From Sulfurimonas paralvinellae (lineage in GTDB: Bacteria; Campylobacterota; Campylobacteria; Campylobacterales; Sulfurimonadaceae), in assembly GCF_014905135.1 (NCBI RefSeq), contig NZ_CP041406.1, positions 1,922,001-1,986,000 of the forward strand: a DNA stretch of 64,000 nucleotides, written 5' to 3'. This document shows, piece after piece, positions 8,675 to 17,625 of this stretch (its first letter is position 1; every line of letters starts with the position of its first letter). Below the pieces are notes generated by a model. The model worked only from the letters and a program-made list of their open reading frames with translations, ran no database searches and was not told the DNA's origin. The translations under genes and the position numbers were made by a program.

Positions 8675-8705
8675 ACACATACACCACACAAACTCTTATT
8701 ATACT
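8675..8705 (+). promoter_or_regulatory. Promoter of the DUF302/SHOCT/ATPase operon (site 4)
   Basis: ACACATA (8675-8681), CACC and ACACAAA (8686-8692) are followed by 7 bp and TATACT (8700-8705). The DUF302 start is at 8736. The layout matches the other copper-box promoters. Confidence 0.68.
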
Positions 8706-8735
8706 TTTATAAATACAGAGTATAAAGGATTTAAA

Positions 8736-9116
8736 ATGATTTATAAAACACAAACAACATATCCACTCGAAACAGTCAAAGCACAACTGCAAGACAAAGC
8801 AAAAGCTCTTGGATTTGGAGTGCTTGGTTCCTATGATTTTAAAGAGCTTTTGAAAAACCGTGGCTTTGAACTTACACGGGATGTTACCGTATATGAACTT
8901 TGCAATCCGGCAGCAGCACATAATGCTCTGAATAATTTGCCGGAAATTTCAGTCTATCTTCCATGTAAACTTTCTATTTATCGTGAAAACAACATGACTG
9001 TTTTAGCAACAATCGGCATAGAAGACATGTTAAGCTCAACCACTGTTGAAGAGCCGCTAAAAGAGCATTTACAAGAGATATTTAATAATGTCCGTGCTCT
9101 TATGAACTCTTGGTAG
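8736..9116 (+). CDS. DUF302 protein
   Basis: This is a soluble DUF302-family protein of 126 residues without a signal peptide. Visible family features are the start KAKALGFGVLGSYDFKELL, the central ELCNPAAAHNAL and the segment SVYLPCKLSIYRE. The molecular function of DUF302 is not known. Members are often found beside heavy-metal ATPases and sulfur or heme genes. Cys residues in ELCNP and LPCKL are conserved in the family and could bind a ligand. It is the first gene of the operon with SHOCT and P-type ATPase genes, and it follows copper-box site 4. A second DUF302-like protein occurs at 42891-43844. Confidence 0.85.
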   Translation: MIYKTQTTYPLETVKAQLQDKAKALGFGVLGSYDFKELLKNRGFELTRDVTVYELCNPAAAHNALNNLPEISVYLPCKLSIYRENNMTVLATIGIEDMLSSTTVEEPLKEHLQEIFNNVRALMNSW

Positions 9117-9129
9117 AAAGGGGATTATA

Positions 9130-9330
9130 ATGCATGGCTGGGGATTTGGTATGGGTTTTGGATGGCTGATACCACTGTTATCTATACTGGCGTTGTTCTA
9201 TTTTTTTAATGACAGCAGAAGGAACTATGATAATGAAGAGTCCGCTAGAGATATTTTAGATAGACGCTTTGCTAACGGTGAAATAGACGAAGAAGAGTAC
9301 AAACGAAAAAAAGAGCAGCTTAAACACTGA
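9130..9330 (+). CDS. Small membrane protein with SHOCT domain
   Basis: This 66-residue protein has one N-terminal hydrophobic helix ([15 protein letters not shown]) and a C-terminal SHOCT motif, [24 protein letters not shown] is a short oligomerisation or protein-binding motif. Small membrane SHOCT proteins commonly sit next to copper ATPases. Here it is 13 bp after DUF302 and 14 bp before the ATPase, so it may act as an accessory subunit or adaptor. The start follows AAAGGGG. Confidence 0.82.
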   Translation: MHGWGFGMGFGWLIPLLSILALFYFFNDSRRNYDNEESARDILDRRFANGEIDEEEYKRKKEQLKH

Positions 9331-9344
9331 TTTGGAGGTGTATT

Positions 9345-11636
9345 ATGAGTGCAGAAAATCAAGACGAAGAAAATATTTACTGTATAGATGACTCTTGTGA
9401 AATAGGAAATGTTTTTTATACGTGTCCCATGCATCCAGAGATCCATCAAAACCATCCTGGAAACTGTCCAAAGTGTGGCATGGCACTTGAAAAAGAGGTT
9501 GAAGCACTACCGACAGTAAAAACACAATACACCTGCCCCATGCATCCCGAAATCATTCGTGATGAACCGGGGGACTGTCCAAAATGCGGTATGCACCTTG
9601 AACCCATAACCGTACAGGCAGAAGAAAAAAATGAAGAGCTTGATGATATGAGCCGTCGTTTTTGGATAAGTACTGTTTTATCTATTCCTCTTTTTATATT
9701 GGCAATGGTAAATGACGTAACACCGCAATATATTCCATCTTCCTTCTCGGCACAAATGATACAATGGATAGAATTCTTTTTGGCTACTCCTGTTGTTCTT
9801 TGGGGAGGCTGGCCTTTTTACGTTAAAGGATATCAGTCTGTAAAAACATGGAATTTAAATATGTTTACACTTATTTCGATGGGTGTCGGCGCTGCATATA
9901 TTTACAGTATTATTGCTCTATTTTTTCCTGAAATTTTTCCTCCGCTTATGCATACAAAAGAGGGTATAGTGCATGTATATTTTGAAGCAGCGGCCGTTAT
10001 TACTGCACTTGTTCTTTTGGGACAAGTGCTTGAGCTGCAAGCAAGAAGCAAAACAAATACTGCCATAAAAACTCTGCTCAACCTCGCACCAAAACAAGCC
10101 CATAAAATTATAGATGATGCAGGCAACGAAGAGGATATAAGTCTTGAACTTGTTCATGTTAACGATAAACTCAGAGTCAAACCGGGAGAAAAAATTCCCG
10201 TTGATGGAATAGTCATAGAAGGACAAAGCAATATTGATGAGTCAATGATAACAGGAGAACCTCTTCTTATACAAAAAGCAGTGGGTGATACTCTCATCGG
10301 TGCGACCATCAACAAAAACGGAACACTCATCATGAAAGCTACAAAAGTGGGCAGCGACACTATGCTTGCGCAAATTGTACAGATGGTAGCCCAGGCTCAA
10401 CGTTCACGCGCACCGATCCAGCAACTTGCAGATACTGTTTCAGGCTATTTTGTACCGGCAGTTGTTTTCTCTGCTATTCTTGCATTTATAGGCTGGTGGA
10501 TTTGGGGGCCACAGCCGCAACTCGCCTATGCGGTTGTAGCTGCTGTATCCGTACTCATTATCGCCTGTCCCTGTGCTTTGGGACTAGCTACTCCTATTTC
10601 TATTATGGTAGGAACAGGTCGTGCGGCTCTCTCAGGTATCCTTATAAAGGATGCCAAAACGCTTGAAAAAATGGAAAAAGTCGATACTTTGGTCGTTGAC
10701 AAGACAGGAACACTTACACTGGGAAAACCTACAGTAACTGATTTTATTACATCTAAGGGATATGATAATGATGAACTTATTAAATATGCAGCTTCTCTCG
10801 AACGTGCAAGTGAACATCCGCTTGCACAATCTGTCATTGAGTATGCAAAAGAGTCCAATATCGCACTTATTAATGTAGAAAACTTTGAAGCTGTTCCGGG
10901 TAAAGGCGTTATCGCACACATTGACGCTAAAAAAATAATTTTAGGAAGTGAAAAACTTTTAAAAGAACAAGGCATTTCTATTGAAGATGTCAAAGAAAAA
11001 GCAGATACAATGAGAAATGACGCCAAAGGCATTATCTTTATGGCTATTGATAATAACTACTGTGCAATTATTGCTATAGAGGACCCTATAAAAAAGACTT
11101 CAATTGAAGCTGTACAAACATTGACAAACGAAGGTATCACTGTTGTAATGCTCAGCGGAGACAATGAGTTTACAGCTAATGCAGTTGCCAAGAAGCTTGG
11201 TATATCCAAAGTATATGCAAATATATTGCCAGATGGTAAAGCCGATGTTATTAAGGAACTCCAGAGTAGTGGAGCATGTGTAGCAATGGCTGGTGACGGC
11301 ATCAATGATGCGCCGGCACTTGCGCAGGCAGATGTAGGCATTGCTATGGGAACAGGAACGGATATGGCTATAGAGAGTGCTGGTGTAACACTTATAAAAG
11401 GAGATCTGCTCGGAATCGTCAAAGTCCTCAAACTTTCCCGTGCAACGATGAAAAACATCAAACAAAATCTCTTTTTCGCCTTTGTTTACAACAGTGCCGG
11501 TGTACCGATAGCTGCAGGTGTACTGTACCCGTTCTTTGGTATAGTACTTTCCCCTATAATCGCAGCTACGGCTATGAGTTTCAGCTCTGTCTCTGTTATA
11601 GCAAATGCCCTGCGATTAAAAAATACGAAACTCTAA
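9345..11636 (+). CDS. Copper-exporting P1B-type ATPase with two HMBD motifs
   Basis: This 763-residue inner-membrane ATPase exports Cu(I)/Ag(I) from the cytoplasm. The N-terminus has two copies of the short heavy-metal-binding motif YTCPMHPE...CPKCGM in place of the usual HMA domains. The core has the actuator motif TGEP, the transport motif CPC (Cys408, Cys410) in [11 protein letters not shown], the phosphorylation site DKTGT (Asp452), the HP motif (SEHPLA) and the hinge [13 protein letters not shown] with this N-terminus fits the CopA/SilP-like class. It is the third gene of the operon under copper-box site 4. It is a CopA-type ATPase, but the name is left open to avoid confusion with the oxidase. 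Confidence 0.93.
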   Translation: MSAENQDEENIYCIDDSCEIGNVFYTCPMHPEIHQNHPGNCPKCGMALEKEVEALPTVKTQYTCPMHPEIIRDEPGDCPKCGMHLEPITVQAEEKNEELDDMSRRFWISTVLSIPLFILAMVNDVTPQYIPSSFSAQMIQWIEFFLATPVVLWGGWPFYVKGYQSVKTWNLNMFTLISMGVGAAYIYSIIALFFPEIFPPLMHTKEGIVHVYFEAAAVITALVLLGQVLELQARSKTNTAIKTLLNLAPKQAHKIIDDAGNEEDISLELVHVNDKLRVKPGEKIPVDGIVIEGQSNIDESMITGEPLLIQKAVGDTLIGATINKNGTLIMKATKVGSDTMLAQIVQMVAQAQRSRAPIQQLADTVSGYFVPAVVFSAILAFIGWWIWGPQPQLAYAVVAAVSVLIIACPCALGLATPISIMVGTGRAALSGILIKDAKTLEKMEKVDTLVVDKTGTLTLGKPTVTDFITSKGYDNDELIKYAASLERASEHPLAQSVIEYAKESNIALINVENFEAVPGKGVIAHIDAKKIILGSEKLLKEQGISIEDVKEKADTMRNDAKGIIFMAIDNNYCAIIAIEDPIKKTSIEAVQTLTNEGITVVMLSGDNEFTANAVAKKLGISKVYANILPDGKADVIKELQSSGACVAMAGDGINDAPALAQADVGIAMGTGTDMAIESAGVTLIKGDLLGIVKVLKLSRATMKNIKQNLFFAFVYNSAGVPIAAGVLYPFFGIVLSPIIAATAMSFSSVSVIANALRLKNTKL

Positions 11637-11649
11637 GAAAAGGAATACA

Positions 11650-12024
11650 ATGAAAGTTACATTTGTAGGTATTGGTATGTTGATACTACTGCTCAGCGCT
11701 TGCAGTGATGAAAAGAAATCAGCAAAATCTTCCGCACCTGGCATGAAATGCGGTGCTGGAAAATGTGGTGCCAACATGTTTGACGGTAATGCTGCTTTGA
11801 TTAAAAAAAAGAAAAACATACTTGCACAGATGAGAAAAGATGATCCACGACAGGAGTGTATCAAAAAGGCAAAGAGCACAAAAGAGACCTATGACTGTGT
11901 ACGAGACCCTAAAACAAAGATAATGACACTAAAGTGTGGAAACAACAAATGTGGAGCAGTTAAGAAAGAGCCAAAACCCACTATGAAGTGCGGTACTGGA
12001 AAATGCGGCTCTTCTATGAAATAA
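11650..12024 (+). CDS. KCGxGKCG-repeat lipoprotein, HvfA-like
   Basis: This 124-residue lipoprotein has the lipobox LLSAC at about residues 14-18. The mature part carries KCGAGKCG near its start, KCGNNKCG in the middle and KCGTGKCG near the end, plus two further Cys. The KCG-x-GKCG repeats closely resemble the EGKCG repeats of HvfA/bufferin-type proteins, where MNIO enzymes change the Cys residues into copper-binding heterocycles. No MNIO (DUF692) gene is present in the window, so modification here is only a possibility. It is last in the ATPase operon, 13 bp after the ATPase, so it is probably copper-induced. It is related in motif to the protein at 20130-20402. Confidence 0.75.
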   Translation: MKVTFVGIGMLILLLSACSDEKKSAKSSAPGMKCGAGKCGANMFDGNAALIKKKKNILAQMRKDDPRQECIKKAKSTKETYDCVRDPKTKIMTLKCGNNKCGAVKKEPKPTMKCGTGKCGSSMK

Positions 12025-12044
12025 TTGCTTAATCAAGAATTATT
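12020..12044. terminator. Possible AT-rich bidirectional terminator
   Basis: AATAATT (12020-12026) and AATTATT (12038-12044) pair around an 11-nt loop between two converging genes. The stem is weak because it has no G-C pairs, but its position fits a shared terminator. Confidence 0.35.
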
Positions 12045-13429
12045 TTCTCTTTAAAGCCGACAATATGTGCATTCAGGTTCAGTTTCTCTTTTAAAACCTC
12101 TTTGAAGACCTTTTGCGATTCAAGTTCGCCATGAACCAAAAATACTTTTTTAAGGTCTTTTATATGTGATATCCATTTCAAAATGCCCTTTTGATCTGCG
12201 TGAGCGGAAAATCCGTTTATCGTATGAATGGAAGCTTTCACAATGATATCTTCACCATAGACATTGATCCATTTTGCACCCTCAACTATGTCCCGTCCAA
12301 GCGTTCCCTCTGCTTGAAAACCGACAAATATCACGGCATTTCTTTTATCCCAGATACGGTGTTTGAAGTGGTGCGTAATACGTCCGCCGTTGCACATACC
12401 ACTCCCCGCGATAATAATCGCTTTACTTTTGATATCGTTGATGCCTTTGGAAGCCTCCGGTGTTTCGGTATAGATGAGCGAGTCAAAGTTAAAGACGGTT
12501 CCGTCCTCTTTGACATTTTCCTGACATCTGTTTGTAAGTTGCTGTGCGTAGTTTCTATAAACCGCTGTCGCTTTTGTTGCCATTGGAGAATCTAAAAAGA
12601 CCTTACATTTTGGCAATTCTCCGCTTGCATGCATATCACGCAATACGCAAAGCAACTCCTGTGTTCTCTCAACTGCAAAAGATGGAATAAGTACATTTCC
12701 TTTGTTCTGCAAAGTTTTGAGAATAACCTCTTTAAACTCTTTTATCGTCATATCTATCTTTTGATGTTCTCTGTTTCCATAAGTCGTCTCGACATAAAGC
12801 GCTTGCGAGTCGTCACACTTATCAAGATTTGGCATAACAAGACCGTTATCATTGCCGATATCACCCGAGAAGACAATCGTATGCGAGTCACTATTTTCCA
12901 TATATGAGAGTTCTATAAAAGCAGAACCTAGAATATGTCCTGCATTTCTATAGACAAAGCTGATGCCTTCACAAAGATCATAGTATGTATCATATTCCGG
13001 GTTTATCCACTCTATGCTTGAGAAGGTTTTATCTACATCCAACGGCTCATACAACGGTTTTGAAAGTTTTGTCTCTTTCCCTTTTCTCAGCGCTTTTTTA
13101 TAGCACGTCTGAAAATCTTCCGTCATGATCTTAGCACTGTCCATCAAAATGATCTGTGCCAAATCCATTGTCGCGGACGTTGCATAGATCTTACCCTTGA
13201 ATCCCTCTTTTACCAGTTTGGGAATACGCCCGACATGATCAAGGTGGGCATGTGTCACTAAGAGATAGTCTATCTCTTTTGGGTCAAAGTAAAAAGCCTC
13301 TTCGTTCTTATCTTCATCTTCACCCTGAAACATACCGCAGTCTATCATTATCTTCACACCCTCAACATCAAGCAGGTGACATGAGCCCGTTACCTCTTTT
13401 GTCGCTCCGTACGAATGGACAGTTGCCAT
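12029..13429 (-). CDS. Beta-CASP metallo-beta-lactamase-fold RNase-like protein
   Basis: This 466-residue cytoplasmic protein has a metallo-beta-lactamase domain, with zinc ligands in THAHLDHVGR (near residue 80) and FSGDIGND. A beta-CASP domain is inserted (NVLIPSFAVERTQELLCVL), and an RMMBL end has HTINGFSAHADQ and LVHGE. This is the architecture of CPSF73/YsmA-like ribonucleases acting on RNA. The substrate is unknown. It is a single gene with its own promoter and no copper-box. It lies between two copper-box operons without sharing their strand or regulation. Confidence 0.9.
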   Translation of the reverse strand: MATVHSYGATKEVTGSCHLLDVEGVKIMIDCGMFQGEDEDKNEEAFYFDPKEIDYLLVTHAHLDHVGRIPKLVKEGFKGKIYATSATMDLAQIILMDSAKIMTEDFQTCYKKALRKGKETKLSKPLYEPLDVDKTFSSIEWINPEYDTYYDLCEGISFVYRNAGHILGSAFIELSYMENSDSHTIVFSGDIGNDNGLVMPNLDKCDDSQALYVETTYGNREHQKIDMTIKEFKEVILKTLQNKGNVLIPSFAVERTQELLCVLRDMHASGELPKCKVFLDSPMATKATAVYRNYAQQLTNRCQENVKEDGTVFNFDSLIYTETPEASKGINDIKSKAIIIAGSGMCNGGRITHHFKHRIWDKRNAVIFVGFQAEGTLGRDIVEGAKWINVYGEDIIVKASIHTINGFSAHADQKGILKWISHIKDLKKVFLVHGELESQKVFKEVLKEKLNLNAHIVGFKEKIILD

Positions 13430-13474
13430 AATAGATCCTTAAAGTTATTTAGACCTATTATACGCCTCTAAGAC

Positions 13475-15130
13475 TTAAACTTCAAGAGCCTTTTTGATGA
13501 CATTCGCCACACGAAAAGAGTTAGCATAGATTGTCCAGGTATAAGGAACACTGCCACCTGTCGGCATAAAAGAGGCATCAGTCACATACAAATTTTGCAA
13601 ATCATGCGCTTTACAGTTTTTATCGAGCACCGAAGTTCTGGCATCATTGCCGAAGCGGCACCCGCCTGCAACAAGATTTGGCGGCGGTGAAGAAGAGATG
13701 GAGTAGTCAATCTCTTCGCATCCAAGTTCTTCTAAAATCTTCACCGCTTTTTTTGCTAGATGCTCACCCACTTTCAAATCCTGCGGATGTCCATAGAGGT
13801 TGATAACGCCGACCGGCATACCGTACTTATCTTTTGCTTCCTTATCAATCGATACAAAGCATTTGTCTGTCGGTAACCAGTCATTAAAGACCTCAAAAGT
13901 AAGTACCCGAGATGTTGTCAGCCGTTTTTGCACTTTTTTTGCCAAATCATCACCCCACAAAAGCTCGCCGTTGTCATCATAGACCTCACGCATCACACGC
14001 GGAATAATATTTTGATGTTCAAAAAGAAAGTCTATTGTGCCGCCTTTAGTTTTCTTGCCATCTTTGTCATACTCATACCAATCCTGCAGGCTTCTGTTAA
14101 AAAACACGCCCACCTGCATCAACTCACGCTGCTGCTCCTGCGTGAGCTTCTCAAATACAAAACGACCGCTGCCGCTGCCGCCTGCCGAGAAGATGAGATT
14201 TTTTCCAACCTCGCCGCTTGAATTTGCCAGACCATTAGGGAAAAATTTATTTTTAGAGTTCAGTAGCAGACGGGAGCTCTCAATAGCCTGCGCCGCAACA
14301 ACAAAAATCTTTGCCTCAATAACATGGGGCACACCGAGTCTGGTCTTATAGTATGCTTTTGTCACCCGCTTTGCATCACTCTCGAGTCTGTAGACAAAAG
14401 CGTCAGTAATGACTTTTGCTTTGCATTTTTGCAGCAATGCCGCACGTGAGCTTCCTTTAGCACCGCTTGCACAGCCATAACTGCCGCAGAAGTTGGAGTA
14501 AAAACATCCCTTACGTGAGAGTGCGTCATAAGAGAGTATGGCTCTTGGAGTGGGCATTACATCGTAGCCGAGAGCTTCGCAGGCTTTGTCAAACCATCGT
14601 GTCACACCGTTTGTCTGCAATTCTGGGTAAGGAAAGTTTGCTGTTGAGCGCGGCTCCTGAAAGCTGTGATTAACAACTTTGCCGCTTACACCGACAACCT
14701 GCTCCACTTTGGCATAATAGGGTTCCATATCTTCGTAGCTTATGGGCCAGTCGACGACATTGGATCCTTCTATCTCTCCATAAACGGTCTTGAGCTTAAA
14801 ATCATTGGGCTTGAGTCTGTGAAAATAGCCGCTCATCAAGTTCGATGAGCCGCCGACCATTGAGCCGTTCCAAAAACTCCAGCCATATTCGCGTCCGTCA
14901 TAGCGTTTTACTGAGCCGTCATCCTGCACTTCATTGATGATATGAAACTCATCTTCAAGTTTCGGCGTGAACATATCACGACGGCATACCCCAAGCTCGT
15001 CTTTGTTAAAATCCTGCTCGGTGTAATTTTTTCCTTTTTCCAAAACAACGACATCAAAGCCAGCATTTGAAAGCTCATAAGCGATTGGCCCCGCCCCTGC
15101 GCCACTCCCGATAATACATACATCAACCAT
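13475..15130 (-). CDS. GMC-family flavoprotein oxidoreductase
   Basis: This 551-residue FAD enzyme has the dinucleotide-binding start VDVCIIGSGAGAGPIAYEL and EKGK. It also has a substrate-domain region (NGSMVGGSSNLMSGYFHR) and the GMC_oxred_C end with NLYVTDASFMPTGGSVPYT. This matches the large subunit of membrane alcohol, sugar-acid or gluconate 2-dehydrogenase-type complexes. The next gene upstream encodes a subunit-3-like Tat protein, overlapping by one base (TAATG). No cytochrome subunit is seen nearby. The substrate is unknown. It is the third gene of a set whose only visible promoter is copper-box site 5, an unexpected regulation for this family. Confidence 0.88.
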   Translation of the reverse strand: MVDVCIIGSGAGAGPIAYELSNAGFDVVVLEKGKNYTEQDFNKDELGVCRRDMFTPKLEDEFHIINEVQDDGSVKRYDGREYGWSFWNGSMVGGSSNLMSGYFHRLKPNDFKLKTVYGEIEGSNVVDWPISYEDMEPYYAKVEQVVGVSGKVVNHSFQEPRSTANFPYPELQTNGVTRWFDKACEALGYDVMPTPRAILSYDALSRKGCFYSNFCGSYGCASGAKGSSRAALLQKCKAKVITDAFVYRLESDAKRVTKAYYKTRLGVPHVIEAKIFVVAAQAIESSRLLLNSKNKFFPNGLANSSGEVGKNLIFSAGGSGSGRFVFEKLTQEQQRELMQVGVFFNRSLQDWYEYDKDGKKTKGGTIDFLFEHQNIIPRVMREVYDDNGELLWGDDLAKKVQKRLTTSRVLTFEVFNDWLPTDKCFVSIDKEAKDKYGMPVGVINLYGHPQDLKVGEHLAKKAVKILEELGCEEIDYSISSSPPPNLVAGGCRFGNDARTSVLDKNCKAHDLQNLYVTDASFMPTGGSVPYTWTIYANSFRVANVIKKALEV

Positions 15131-15621
15131 TATAAAAAAGGCTCCTTTGGTCTGGGCACTCCGCCCTCAAATGCCAGCCATTTCCAGCCGGCTTCTTTGT
15201 TATTGCTGCCATAAATGGGGTCACCCAGCATCGCTTCAAACATATAGCTCATCACATCATAGATGAAGCTCTCTCCCCACTCGGTCTTTGCTATGTTTTT
15301 GAGAACATTCTGCCGATCGTTGCGTGAGAGTTTAACATAGGAAGATCTATATATTTTCACAGCCTCTTCGTTGAGCCATTTGACGCCGTTTTTGAGAAAA
15401 TCTTTATCTGATTTGGATATTTTAGAGTGATTGAAAACAAGACTCATATACGAAGCCGTCTCAATACCGAGCTTCTGTGCCTGAGGAAACAGATCTCGAT
15501 GCATAACTCTTAATGTATCAATAGGTGTCGTTATACCAAACAAGCTGCAGCCGTCCATCAAAAAGACAGCACCTGAAAGAAAACCCGCCGCTAAAAATCT
15601 TCTACGAGAAAAGTTCGTCAA
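15130..15621 (-). CDS. Gluconate 2-dehydrogenase subunit 3-like Tat protein
   Basis: This protein of about 163 residues has a Tat signal at the very start (SRRRFLAAGFLSGAVFLMDGC), possibly also a lipobox at its Cys. A small helical domain follows, resembling subunit 3 of gluconate 2-dehydrogenase (DTLRVMHRDLFPQAQ, YEAMLGDPIYG-like end). Such proteins accompany GMC flavoproteins and may guide them to the membrane or periplasm by piggy-back export. I chose the TTG at 15621 because it puts the twin-arginine motif near the N-terminus. A start at 15693 would add 24 unlikely residues and overlap the upstream small gene by 92 bp. Confidence 0.75.
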   Translation of the reverse strand: MTNFSRRRFLAAGFLSGAVFLMDGCSLFGITTPIDTLRVMHRDLFPQAQKLGIETASYMSLVFNHSKISKSDKDFLKNGVKWLNEEAVKIYRSSYVKLSRNDRQNVLKNIAKTEWGESFIYDVMSYMFEAMLGDPIYGSNNKEAGWKWLAFEGGVPRPKEPFL

Positions 15622-15790
15622 AAAAAGAGCCTTTTTTCTTTGGAGTATAGCTTGAAGTGCGTTCATCCACAAAATCAGGATCACCTTTTTCAAACTCTCT
15701 CTGCGAGACTTTTTTTACGTGTTTTGGGGATTTTTTCTCTTTAACAAATCCATTGTCTTTTGAGCGTGTCGCTCCATGAGGAATACACAT
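15602..15790 (-). CDS. Small basic protein of unknown function
   Basis: This 62-residue soluble, lysine-rich protein starts MCIPHGATRSKD and ends KKKGSFFDELFS. I do not recognise a family. A strong Shine-Dalgarno (AAGGAGG) 4 bp before the ATG, and its place as first gene after copper-box site 5, support it as a real gene. Its end overlaps the start of the subunit-3-like gene by 20 bp, suggesting coupled translation. It has one Cys and two His residues, too few to claim metal binding. Confidence 0.6.
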   Translation of the reverse strand: MCIPHGATRSKDNGFVKEKKSPKHVKKVSQREFEKGDPDFVDERTSSYTPKKKGSFFDELFS

Positions 15791-15818
15791 ATCGTCCTCC
15801 TTTTTTTATCTTGATACT

Positions 15819-15849
15819 ATTATACAAAAACTTCGTGTACTCTTTGTGC
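15819..15849 (-). promoter_or_regulatory. Promoter of the GMC oxidoreductase operon (site 5)
   Basis: On the minus strand GCACAAA and ACACGAA (15832-15849) are separated by GAGT. Seven bases follow, then a perfect TATAAT (15819-15824), with the first start codon at 15790. It is one of the weaker box matches, but the spacing is exact. Confidence 0.55.
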
Positions 15850-15868
15850 AGGCAAGAGATATTAAATA

Positions 15869-17620
15869 TCAATCCACCAGCGCCTCTTTAAAATAACAAT
15901 CCACATCCATGTAGGTTTTACCCGCGGTGTCTTTAAAAATAAGGTTCTCTTTTGTCAGTTTCTTCAGACTATCAAGCCCCATCACAGCCAAAAGTCCTCG
16001 GATTCCAGAGAGCATCTGCGTATGGTACGAGGCGATATTCCTCGCTTTTTTCTCTACCAAAAACGAGGCACGTTTCTTTTTATCCTGTGTTGCCAGACCA
16101 ACCGGACAGGCTCTGCCGTGTGCACCTGAGCATTCACGCGCACGAATACAGCCGGCACTCATCATAAAGGCTCTCGCAATAGCCACATAGTCAGCACCAA
16201 GACCAAAAAGAACAATGGCATCATCGGGAGTAAGCACCTTTTCACTGGCAATAAGCTTTACCCTCTCACGCACACCAAGACGCTCAAGTGCACTTTGTGC
16301 AATAAAGAGCGCCTTTGCAATGGTCATACCGACCGTCATCATCATCTCAAGCGGTGCGGCACCGCTCCCGCCCTCACCGCCATCGATGGTGATAAAATCA
16401 GGGTACGCATCCGAACCCGCATCCACTCGCGTCTTAATAAGCTGCGCATACTCATCAAATGCGGCAGCCGAAGAGATAACTATCTTTACGCCAACGGGTT
16501 TTTGTGAGATCTTTTTCAGTCTCCCCATAAAATCAAAGAGTTCTTCAAGTGTATGTGCATACGGAAACTGATTTGGACTGAAAAGATTTTCATGTGCTTT
16601 GACACCGCGATAGTAGGCGATCTCTTCACTGACTTTCGATGCTAGGAGTTTGCCCCCTGTCTGTTTTGCACCCTGTGCCATCTTGATCTCCGTCATCTTA
16701 CAAAAACGCATCGTTTTTTGGTAGCGCGTCTCACAAAAATCGCCGTTTTCATCACGAACGCCATAAAGACCGCTTCCCATCTGAAAGATAATGTCGGGCA
16801 TATCATCGGGAACATTTTTTGGAAAAACATCCAAAGGAGCATCCCAGTTAACACGATAAAAGAGCATCTCGTCTTTGTCAAAAAGATAACTGTCCGGTGC
16901 TTTTGAATAGACGACCATATGCTTGTAAACCTTTTGTGCAATGGCTCCATTAATGAGAAGTTTGATGATTTTATAGACAGCTTTTGCAAAGAACGTTCCC
17001 TCAAAAGTTTCAAAAAACTTACACTCACGCGTGTATTTGTGCGTGTAAAAAAAGTTGGATGTCAAACTGCCTTCACCGGTGTTGATAGGAAATTTTCCTA
17101 GATATGCCCCTTTGGTAAAAGCGCGTGTTCCCTCAGGTGAGATAGCTCCGTCACTCATGGCTGAGCGTCCAAAAACCGAGCGTGTTGTAAAAGGATTGGC
17201 AGAATGTTCTCCAAAAGTAACAGAAAAATCATCACTGACATCTTCTGTATTTAAAACACAATTGGCATTTTTAAAAGAGAGTCGTGCACCTTTTTGCGGC
17301 TGCCCCGGAGAAAAAGAGGCATAAGCCGATTTTCTCTCGGCCGAGTCATAAACCCATTTTACCTTGTCAAAAGATTCGTAAAATTTTTCATCGCCGAAAT
17401 ACTGCCGCATCGGATCACGCAGAGCATAAAAAAAGTAGCGCAGTCTCCCGATAAGCGGATAGTTTATAAGCAGTTGATTCTCTCTTTGAATATACTTATC
17501 ATAGATATAAATAATTACAGAGACAACAACGAAAAGAACAATGAAGGCTTTCATTAAAAACATCATGATAGGGAAATTGAAATGCCCTATCTTATGTGTA
17601 AATTCTACTAACTCTTCCAT
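15869..17620 (-). CDS. FMN-binding glutamate-synthase-like membrane protein
   Basis: This 583-residue protein has an N-terminal hydrophobic segment (IMMFLMKAFIVLFVVVSVIIYIY) and a C-terminal glutamate-synthase FMN/Fe-S domain. Visible parts are DFITIDGGEGGSGAAPLEMM for FMN binding and GADYVAIARAFMMSAGC with ECSGAHGRACPVGLATQ, giving clustered Cys for an Fe-S centre. The glutaminase domain of GltB is absent, so it belongs to the stand-alone glutamate-synthase-related family, whose reaction is unknown. It begins 5 bp after doxX and should share its copper-box promoter. It is more likely a membrane redox protein than an amino-acid synthase. Confidence 0.87.
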   Translation of the reverse strand: MEELVEFTHKIGHFNFPIMMFLMKAFIVLFVVVSVIIYIYDKYIQRENQLLINYPLIGRLRYFFYALRDPMRQYFGDEKFYESFDKVKWVYDSAERKSAYASFSPGQPQKGARLSFKNANCVLNTEDVSDDFSVTFGEHSANPFTTRSVFGRSAMSDGAISPEGTRAFTKGAYLGKFPINTGEGSLTSNFFYTHKYTRECKFFETFEGTFFAKAVYKIIKLLINGAIAQKVYKHMVVYSKAPDSYLFDKDEMLFYRVNWDAPLDVFPKNVPDDMPDIIFQMGSGLYGVRDENGDFCETRYQKTMRFCKMTEIKMAQGAKQTGGKLLASKVSEEIAYYRGVKAHENLFSPNQFPYAHTLEELFDFMGRLKKISQKPVGVKIVISSAAAFDEYAQLIKTRVDAGSDAYPDFITIDGGEGGSGAAPLEMMMTVGMTIAKALFIAQSALERLGVRERVKLIASEKVLTPDDAIVLFGLGADYVAIARAFMMSAGCIRARECSGAHGRACPVGLATQDKKKRASFLVEKKARNIASYHTQMLSGIRGLLAVMGLDSLKKLTKENLIFKDTAGKTYMDVDCYFKEALVD

Positions 17621-17625
17621 CTTGC

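Noticed and set aside
8745-8760. Extra ACACAAA box inside the start of the DUF302 gene
   Set aside because: Only a single box is present, with no partner 11 bp away and no -10 at the right distance.
15850-15868. GATATTAAATATC palindrome as terminator after the glutamate-synthase-like gene
   Set aside because: The stem is only AT-rich and very short, without a T tract; it is better seen as chance in A/T-rich DNA.
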